This document shows, one piece after another, positions 58,168-64,000 of a stretch of 64,000 nucleotides of DNA. The DNA is from JAJFUV01 sp964384215 (GTDB lineage: Bacteria > Acidobacteriota > Terriglobia > Bryobacterales > Bryobacteraceae). The DNA is taken from NCBI GenBank assembly GCA_964384215.1, contig CAYLLB010000001.1:124001-188000 (forward strand), given 5' to 3'. How positions within the stretch are numbered: the first letter of the stretch is position 1; the number at the start of each line of letters is the position of its first letter. Made by a program: the position numbers and the translations under genes. The notes beneath the pieces are model-generated. The model was not told the origin of the DNA. It was given only the letters and a program-made list of their open reading frames with translations, and did not search any database.

Positions 58168-60756
58168 ATGTCGCGTCCGCGGCTGTTCCTCATCGACTCC
58201 TTCGGTTACATTTTTCGCGCCTACCATGCGCGAGCCCGCAGCGGTGCGCCGCCGATGCGCACGAAAGCCGGACTACCTACCGAAGTTGTGTACATTTTCG
58301 GCTCGATGGTCCGCAAGCTGACCTCGACGAACCATCCGGAGTATGTAGCGGCGGTATTCGAGAGCGCCGGCCCTACGTTCCGCGAGCAGGAATTCGCCGA
58401 CTACAAAGCGAACCGGCCCGAGGCGCCGCCCGACCTGACCGAGCAGATTCCATATGTGCGGCGGTTACTCGAAGCCATGCGCATTCCCGTGCTCGAATTC
58501 GAAGGCTACGAAGCCGATGATGTCATCGGCACCATCGCCCGGCGGGCGGCGAAGGCCGGCGTGGATGTAGTAATCGTTTCGGCCGACAAGGACATAATGC
58601 AGCTGGTGGGCGATGGCGTGGCGATGCTCAATCCCACCAAGGACGACCGGCTGTTCGACGCGGCGCGAGTGGAAGAGGTGATGGGAGTTCCGCCGGAACG
58701 CGTCCCGGATCTGTTGGCGCTCAAAGGCGACGCGGTGGACAACATTCCCGGCGCGCCGGGGATCGGCGACAAGGGCGCGCAGGACCTGATACGGCGTTTC
58801 GGCACCGTGGAGCAGGCGCTTGACCACGCGGCCGAGGTCGAACGGAAGATGTACCGCGAGAGTCTGCAGAACAACCGCGACCTCGTACTGATGAGCAAGC
58901 GCCTGGCGACTATCGACACGGCGGTCCCCATCGAGTGGTCGCTTGAGAGCGCTGCGTCGCAGCCACCCGATACGGACCAGCTTGCGGGATTGTATCGCGA
59001 GTTGGAGTTTCACAGCCTGCTCGAGGGTCTCACACCTGCCGCGGGCGAAAAGGAAAAGCCGCGTGTGGAAGACTATGCGACGCTCGATACCGCGGACGCG
59101 GTGGCGACGTATATAGCGGCAATCCCGGCCGACGCGCTCGTGGCGGTGACGTTCGCCGCGCCACCGGAGGGTGCGCTGGTAGGCGAAAACGCCTTCGGCA
59201 TCGCCTGGAAGCCGGGCGAAGCTCGCGCTGTCCCGATCGAACTGCTGCCAGCGCTGAGGCCACTGCTCGAAGACCCGGGGCGGCAGAAGGTAACGCACAA
59301 CCTGAAGTCGCTGCTCCTGATGTGCCAGCGCGAAGGCTTCGAAGTGCGGGGGGTCACCGGCGACGTGATGCTCGAAGGCTTTGTGGTGGATGCGGACCCG
59401 GGCGGCTGCACGCTGGAGGCGCTGGTGCGGGACCGGCTGGAGAATCGGCCTGTTTCAGGCGCCGCGGCGCAAGCCGGCGCGATCCTCGATCTACACGCGA
59501 AGCTCACGGGCGAGATCGACGCGCGCCAGGGTCGCGAAGTGTACGCGCGCATCGAGATGCCGCTGGCGCCGGTGCTCGCGCGCATGGAGCGAACGGGGGT
59601 GCGGGTGGCGCCGGAACAGTTGCGGAAGCTCTCCGGCGAGATGGAGGCCGGGATCGACCGTCTCTCCGCCGAGATCTATGCGCTTGCCAGGCACCCGTTC
59701 AACATCAACTCGCCGCAGCAGTTGGGCAAAGTGCTGTTCGAGGAGATGGGGCTGCCGGCGCCGGCACGGCGCGGCAAGACGAAATCCGTGTCGACGGCGG
59801 CGGACGTGCTGGAAGAGCTGGCCGCCGAGCACGAGATCGCTGGCAAGGTGCTTGAATACCGGCAGCTTACCAAGCTCAAGGGAACCTACGTCGACGCACT
59901 GCCGCAGTTGATTTCGCCGGAGACCGGACGGCTGCACACCAGCCTGAACCAGACGGGCGCAGCGACGGGACGTCTTTCGTCGTCGAATCCGAATTTGCAG
60001 AACATCCCCATCCGGACGGAACTCGGCCGCGAGATCCGCGCCGCGTTCGTGCCGCGCGAGGGCTGGAAGCTGATTGTGGCGGATTACTCGCAGATCGAGT
60101 TGCGCCTGCTGGCCCATATGTCGCGCGATCCGGTTCTGGTGGCAGCGTTCCGCAACGGCGAGGACATACACACGCGCACCGCGGCTGAGGTGTTCGGGGT
60201 TGCGCCGCTGATGGTGACGCCCGAATTGCGGCGCAACGCCAAGGCCGTGAACTTCGGCATCATTTACGGGCTAAGCGCTTTCGGACTTTCCGCGCAGCTC
60301 GGGATTCCACGCGACGAAGCCGAGCGTTACATCCAGGGTTATTTCGAGCGCTATCGAGGAGTGAAGGCGTTCATCGAGGCGACCATCAAGCAGGTGCGCG
60401 CGAGTGGTGTTTCGCGTACGCTGTTCGGCCGCCTGCGGCCCATTCCGGACATCAATTCGCGCAACCCGAACGCGCGCGGCTTCGCCGAGCGAACGGCGGT
60501 GAATTCGCCGTTGCAGGGCACGGCTGCGGACCTGATCAAGCTGGCCATGATCCGCATCGACGGCGCGCTCAGCAAGGGCGGCCACCGGACCGCAATGCTT
60601 CTGCAAGTGCACGACGAACTCCTGTTCGAAGCGCCGCCGGAGGAGGTGGACGAGGTGGCGAAACTCGTAAAGCGCGAGATGGAGAGCGTGCACAAGTTGG
60701 AAGTGCCGCTCATCGTGGATGTGGGAGTGGGCTCGAACTGGCGCGACGCGAAATAG
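58168..60756 (+). CDS. polA: DNA polymerase I
   Basis: An 862-residue PolA. Residues 1-~290: 5'-3' exonuclease (FLIDSFGYIFRAYHAR, FADYKANRPEAPPDL, GYEADDVIGTIARRA, VSADKDIMQLVGDGV, LKGDAVDNIPGAPGIGDKGA). Residues ~300-440: 3'-5' exonuclease-like domain, but its first motif, normally a DTE, reads ALVAVTFAAPPEG, so proofreading is likely lost as in Taq. Residues ~470-862: polymerase with motif A DYSQIELRLLAHMS, motif B RRNAKAVNFGIIYG and motif C LQVHDELLFE. Acts in Okazaki-fragment processing and repair. Stands alone. Confidence 0.96.
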   Translation: MSRPRLFLIDSFGYIFRAYHARARSGAPPMRTKAGLPTEVVYIFGSMVRKLTSTNHPEYVAAVFESAGPTFREQEFADYKANRPEAPPDLTEQIPYVRRLLEAMRIPVLEFEGYEADDVIGTIARRAAKAGVDVVIVSADKDIMQLVGDGVAMLNPTKDDRLFDAARVEEVMGVPPERVPDLLALKGDAVDNIPGAPGIGDKGAQDLIRRFGTVEQALDHAAEVERKMYRESLQNNRDLVLMSKRLATIDTAVPIEWSLESAASQPPDTDQLAGLYRELEFHSLLEGLTPAAGEKEKPRVEDYATLDTADAVATYIAAIPADALVAVTFAAPPEGALVGENAFGIAWKPGEARAVPIELLPALRPLLEDPGRQKVTHNLKSLLLMCQREGFEVRGVTGDVMLEGFVVDADPGGCTLEALVRDRLENRPVSGAAAQAGAILDLHAKLTGEIDARQGREVYARIEMPLAPVLARMERTGVRVAPEQLRKLSGEMEAGIDRLSAEIYALARHPFNINSPQQLGKVLFEEMGLPAPARRGKTKSVSTAADVLEELAAEHEIAGKVLEYRQLTKLKGTYVDALPQLISPETGRLHTSLNQTGAATGRLSSSNPNLQNIPIRTELGREIRAAFVPREGWKLIVADYSQIELRLLAHMSRDPVLVAAFRNGEDIHTRTAAEVFGVAPLMVTPELRRNAKAVNFGIIYGLSAFGLSAQLGIPRDEAERYIQGYFERYRGVKAFIEATIKQVRASGVSRTLFGRLRPIPDINSRNPNARGFAERTAVNSPLQGTAADLIKLAMIRIDGALSKGGHRTAMLLQVHDELLFEAPPEEVDEVAKLVKREMESVHKLEVPLIVDVGVGSNWRDAK

Positions 60757-60759
60757 CGG

Positions 60760-62409
60760 CTACAGCTTCCGCACTTCGGCGTATTCGGGTCCGGCCGGTG
60801 TGCCGGCGAAATCGAGCGTGGCTTCCAACTGCGTCGGGCCGGACTTCAAGTGAAGGCGTTTGAAGACGCAGCCGGGCGCGCGCGGCGCCAGATCGAGTTT
60901 CGCCTCCGCACCCGCGAGCCTCACCGTGGCGCTTCCTGCGGCTTCGCGCGGCGGGAAATCGAACGAGATTTCGTAATCGCCGGCCGTCCTGACATCGACC
61001 ACCCAGTGGCCACGCCCGCTGGTCTTCCAACTGGCGTCCGGTCCGCGCAGATCCTGGCGGGTGAGCCGGACGGGGTTCTCGAACCTGGTGCCCACGTAAA
61101 TGGGCGGCGGATCGTAGCCGCGCGTGGAGGAGACGTCGCGGAACCACTCCTCATATGCTCGGCGCATGCCCGCGACGCGATCCGTATCGGATGTGGCGAT
61201 GTCCCGGGATTCGGCCGGGTCGGATTCGAGGTCGTAGAGTTCCTTGCCGTTCACCAGCTTGTAGCGCTGATTGAGGACACAGGCGTTGCGGAACGGTTCC
61301 GGCACGTCGCCGCGGTGCCACTGGAGGAACAGGTTGCGGTCTGGCCAGTCTACCCGGCCTCCGCGCACCAGCGGCATCAGGCTGCGGCCGTCCAGCTTCA
61401 CCTTTTCCGGCAGCGGCACCCCGCAGGCATCGGCCAGGGTAGGCAGCACGTCGATGTGGGCGGCGAGGCGGTCCACGCGGCCCGGTTTGAGGCGGGCGGG
61501 CCACCGCATGAAAAACGGAACGCGGATGCCGCCTTCGTACACCGTACCCTTCAAGCCGCGCATCCCGCCGTTGAAGCGCACACGGTCGGGCCCATTGTCG
61601 GTCATGAAGATCACGATGGTGTTCTCTTCGAGTTTCAGCGCGCGAAGGCGTTCAAGCACGCGGCCGATGTTGTCATCGATGTTGGTCACCATGCCGTAGA
61701 CCTTCGAGTCCCACTCGTTTAGGCCGGCGGCGCGGTAAGGCGCGACGTGACGCTCGTCCACCTCCAACGGCTGGTGGGGAGCGTTCGTGGCGAGGTAGGT
61801 GAAGAAGGGGCGGTTGCGGTTCTTCTCGATAAACTCGATCGCGGCGTTGGCAAAGATGTCGGTGCAGTAGCCGGGCGTCTTGCGCGCGACGCCGTTGTAA
61901 AGAAGTACGGGATCGAAGTAGCGCTCGTTCGGCACGCCGGAGGGCTGCGAAAGACCGCCGCCGCGATGGACGATGGAGGTGTCCCAGCCCCGGTCAGTGG
62001 CTCGCATTGGGTAGTTGTCGCCCAGATGCCACTTGCCGAAGATGCCAGTCGGGTAGCCTGCGGTGTGGAAGATCTGGGCGATGGTCACTTCGTCGGGGTG
62101 CAGGTTCGATCGGCCCAAGTACGTGTCGACCACACTGGTGCGGTAGTTCCACCGGCCCGTCATCAGCGAGCTTCGCGTGGGCGAACAGACCGGGCTCACA
62201 TGGAAGCGCGTGAATTGCACGCCTTCGCGGGCGATGCGGTCCATGTTCGGAGTGTGGATCCGAGGGTTGCCGTGAATGCCGACGTCTCCGTAGCCCTGAT
62301 CGTCCGTGATGATGAGTACGACGTTGGGGAGTTTCGGCGGCATGGCGCGCGCGGCTATGGGCGTCGCGGCGGCCGCATGGAGGAACGAGCGCCTGGTTGT
62401 TATAGACAT
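60760..62409 (-). CDS. Exported formylglycine-dependent sulfatase
   Basis: A 549-residue arylsulfatase-family enzyme. Twin-arginine-like leader TTRRSFLHAAAATPIAARA. Metal-binding IITDDQGYGDVG, and the sulfatase signature VCSPTRSSLMTGR with Cys75, which must be converted to formylglycine. Further motifs: GKWHLGD, FTYLATNAPHQPL and VIFMTDNGPDRVRFNGGMRG (metal). The C-terminal ~90 residues form an extra beta domain (VDVRTAGDYEISFDFPPREA). Substrate probably a sulfated glycan. Two bases after the DUF1080 gene, so same operon. Confidence 0.92.
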   Translation of the reverse strand: MSITTRRSFLHAAAATPIAARAMPPKLPNVVLIITDDQGYGDVGIHGNPRIHTPNMDRIAREGVQFTRFHVSPVCSPTRSSLMTGRWNYRTSVVDTYLGRSNLHPDEVTIAQIFHTAGYPTGIFGKWHLGDNYPMRATDRGWDTSIVHRGGGLSQPSGVPNERYFDPVLLYNGVARKTPGYCTDIFANAAIEFIEKNRNRPFFTYLATNAPHQPLEVDERHVAPYRAAGLNEWDSKVYGMVTNIDDNIGRVLERLRALKLEENTIVIFMTDNGPDRVRFNGGMRGLKGTVYEGGIRVPFFMRWPARLKPGRVDRLAAHIDVLPTLADACGVPLPEKVKLDGRSLMPLVRGGRVDWPDRNLFLQWHRGDVPEPFRNACVLNQRYKLVNGKELYDLESDPAESRDIATSDTDRVAGMRRAYEEWFRDVSSTRGYDPPPIYVGTRFENPVRLTRQDLRGPDASWKTSGRGHWVVDVRTAGDYEISFDFPPREAAGSATVRLAGAEAKLDLAPRAPGCVFKRLHLKSGPTQLEATLDFAGTPAGPEYAEVRKL

Positions 62410-62411
62410 GG

Positions 62412-63212
62412 TTAGTGGTACACGATCGGCCGCAGGGGCCGTACGTAGATGTTGCGGTAAGCGACCGGGCCGTGGTCGCCCTGCAGCATGAGGGGATTCA
62501 GCGGGGCTTCCGCAATGGGCATGTGCGAGCGGGTGGGACCGTCGACCTCGACGTTCTCCTGGACGGCCAGGCCATTGTGAAGCACCCGCAGGAAACGGGC
62601 GTTTTCAATCTTCTTGCCATTTGCATCGAACCGCGGCGCGCGGAACCAGATCTGAAAACTCTGCCATTCGCCCGGACGGCGGCTGGCGTTCACTTTGGGT
62701 GCGGACCCGCCGGCACCCTGGTTATCGATCCAGCGCTGATAAACGCCGCCGCAATCGGCGCTGCCCAATCTCCACCAGGCTCCGTAGCTGTCGAAGACCT
62801 GGATTTCATAGAGACCCTGCAAATACACGCCGGAGTTGCTGCCCCTGGAGATCATGAACTCGAGATACAGCTCCAGGTCGCCGAACTTCTGGTCCGTGAC
62901 GATGTTGCTGGTTTTGCCCTGGGCGCTGTTCAGCATGGAGCCGCCGCCGGAGGGTTCGGCGAACAGGCGCGTGGGCCCGTACTGCTCCCAGCGCACTCCC
63001 CGCGTGGTGAACCACTCAAGCGGCTTGCCGTTCTGAGCGTGCCATCCGGCGAGGTCCTTGCCATTGAGCAGCGGCGTCCAGCCAGATTCAAGCAGGTAGG
63101 GCGGATCGCCGTGGGCCTCGCCGTCGGTCGATTCGGCGGGTTTCTGGGCAAGCACGATTCCGGCGATAACAAAGAGAGAGACAGCGATGGCGAACAACGC
63201 TCGACGCGACAT
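62412..63212 (-). CDS. Exported DUF1080 (3-keto-disaccharide hydrolase domain) protein
   Basis: A 266-residue exported protein (signal RRALFAIAVSLFVIAGIVLA) with the concanavalin-like DUF1080 domain: WTPLLNGKDLAGWHAQNGKP, FGDLELYLEFMISRGSNSGV, YLQGLYEIQVFDSYGAWW, ANGKKIENARFLRVLHNGLA, GPVAYRNIYVRPL. Some members hydrolyse 3-keto-glycosides. Typical companions in Bryobacterales and Planctomycetes are ThuA, sulfatases and dehydrogenases, as here. Sits between ThuA-like and sulfatase genes. Confidence 0.88.
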   Translation of the reverse strand: MSRRALFAIAVSLFVIAGIVLAQKPAESTDGEAHGDPPYLLESGWTPLLNGKDLAGWHAQNGKPLEWFTTRGVRWEQYGPTRLFAEPSGGGSMLNSAQGKTSNIVTDQKFGDLELYLEFMISRGSNSGVYLQGLYEIQVFDSYGAWWRLGSADCGGVYQRWIDNQGAGGSAPKVNASRRPGEWQSFQIWFRAPRFDANGKKIENARFLRVLHNGLAVQENVEVDGPTRSHMPIAEAPLNPLMLQGDHGPVAYRNIYVRPLRPIVYH

Positions 63213-63248
63213 GCGGACAATATAGCATCGCGCGTCGAGCGGAGACAG

Positions 63249-64000
63249 CTACTTTCTTTTGCGGAAACCGATGGGACTGGGGTTGTACGGCACGGTGAAA
63301 TCGACTTTGGCGCGACGCGGGATCTTCGATTCCATTCCCAACGCCCAGTAACAGGCGTTCACCATCATGCGGCGGAAAGCGTCATTAGCGAAATCGCCGG
63401 GGTGCCCCATCGTGGTGGTAAACACGCGCGCGCCTTTGTAGCTCTTGATCCAGGCCACCGGGACGAGTTTCTTGGCTGGATTCGGAGGGGATGTGGGCTC
63501 CATGCCCGCAAGCACCTGTCCCAGCAGAATGGGCTTCGAATCGCCGGTCAGAGTCGTGATTGCGTAAACGTCCGACGGCCCCCAGACGTCCTTTACTCCC
63601 CGCAGAATCGGGTGGCGTTCCATGCCGGGAGCGGGTACCCCCCGGGTGCTCTCTTTCTGGTGGACCCCGTAGTGGTTGATCCAGGTTTCGCCGAGCACCT
63701 GGCGTCCGAAGCCGCCTTCGAATTCCCGGCTGCGGAAGCTGTAGCGTGCGTACGGGCTCGCGAGGTTCTTCTGGTAGTTGAAGGCGTGGGTCGAGGTGCG
63801 GAGGGCGACGATGGGGCGGCCGGCTTCCGCGTAGTCGATGATGTGCTTCATCTGGGCATCGGGCAATTCCTGGAAGCGCAGGAACATGACCATCAGGTCC
63901 GCTTTGTCGAGCGCCTCCAGGCCTACCAGGTTGTCCGAGACGCCGGGATCGACTTCGCCAGTTTGCGGGTTGCGCGGCAGCACGAGGGTGCAGCGGAAGC
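63249..64000 (-). CDS. ThuA-domain (class I glutamine-amidotransferase-like) protein, 5' truncated
   Basis: The frame stays open to the window edge (residues before the internal GTG at 63983 read RCTL and continue), so the N-terminus is missing. Visible: LVGLEALDKADLMVMFLRFQ, YAEAGRPIVALRTSTHAFNY, HPILRGVKDVWGPSDVYAIT, VAWIKSYKGARVFTTTMGHP, and FRRMMVNACYWALGMESKIP. These are the ThuA/trehalose-utilisation-type fold, often linked to sugar catabolism; no catalytic Cys is evident. Upstream gene of the DUF1080-sulfatase operon. A peptide such as PYNPSPIGFRKRK ends it. Confidence 0.85.
   Translation of the reverse strand, partial: FRCTLVLPRNPQTGEVDPGVSDNLVGLEALDKADLMVMFLRFQELPDAQMKHIIDYAEAGRPIVALRTSTHAFNYQKNLASPYARYSFRSREFEGGFGRQVLGETWINHYGVHQKESTRGVPAPGMERHPILRGVKDVWGPSDVYAITTLTGDSKPILLGQVLAGMEPTSPPNPAKKLVPVAWIKSYKGARVFTTTMGHPGDFANDAFRRMMVNACYWALGMESKIPRRAKVDFTVPYNPSPIGFRKRK

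Overview
The window looks like a chromosomal segment of a high-GC, diderm, flagellated bacterium. It carries tol-pal genes, lpxC, flagellar P- and L-ring genes, secreted CpoB and PDZ proteins, and a set of DUF1080, ThuA, sulfatase, amidase and carboxypeptidase-regulatory-like genes. This mix, with a fused aroDE and bacterial microcompartment (BMC) genes, best fits Acidobacteriota of the Bryobacterales/Solibacter type. That assignment is inference from gene content; there is no rRNA in the window. I found no tRNA, rRNA, CRISPR array, insertion sequence or phage, and coding density is very high (largest gap about 220 bp).

Layout. 1-3057 (+): tolB (5' end cut by the window edge), pal and cpoB, the Tol-Pal envelope system. 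3148-8790 (+): fused aroDE, a 62-residue twin-arginine-like peptide translationally coupled to it, an amidase, a secreted esterase and a carboxypeptidase-regulatory-like protein. 8819-12219 (-): a sensor kinase, an NtrC-type sigma-54 activator and an alpha/beta hydrolase. 12249-13970 (+): a six-domain ribosomal protein S1. 14043-17672 (+): an ECF sigma factor, an anti-sigma factor with HEAT repeats, a beta-solenoid surface protein and a two-PDZ protein, probably one envelope-stress unit.

Flagellar island, 17685-35662. A 12-kb minus-strand operon reads fliK-flgD-flgE-fliN-fliO-fliP-fliQ-fliR-flhB-flhA-flhF-fliA-fliN/Y-(membrane coiled-coil protein). A divergent plus-strand operon reads flgF-flgG-flgA-flgH-flgI-flgJ-flgM. 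flaG-fliS follow on the minus strand. Sigma-28 (FliA) and its anti-sigma FlgM are both here, and I see a very good sigma-28 promoter before flaG, a weaker one before fliK, and a sigma-54-like promoter before flgF. Flagellin, fliF/G/H/I, fliM and mot genes lie elsewhere.

35735-38321 (-): an FG-GAP/VCBS-like protein and a solitary nuoB. 38388-45190 (+): malQ, a BMC-H shell gene, a BMC-type acylating aldehyde dehydrogenase with an unusual C-terminal tail, an unknown protein, and recJ. 45201-47758 (-): DJ-1/PfpI protein, FAD-linked oxidase, TlpA-like thioredoxin. 47820-51931 (+): two tandem 6-pyruvoyl-tetrahydropterin synthase paralogues, folE, an unknown protein and a large secreted glycoside hydrolase-like protein. 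51943-56610: a Cys-less ArsC-like protein, an orphan AbrB-type protein (-), then a PduS/RnfC-like Fe-S flavoprotein and a BMC-T shell protein, and a YfhO-like membrane protein. 56540-57983 (-): lpxC-pgsA. 58168-60756 (+): polA. 60760-64000 (-): sulfatase, DUF1080 protein and a ThuA-like protein cut by the window edge.

The most interesting part is the BMC system split in two: shell hexamer plus aldehyde dehydrogenase at 40.7-43 kb, and redox protein plus tandem shell trimer at 52.7-54.6 kb, about 10 kb apart with unrelated genes between and no signature aldehyde-producing enzyme in view.
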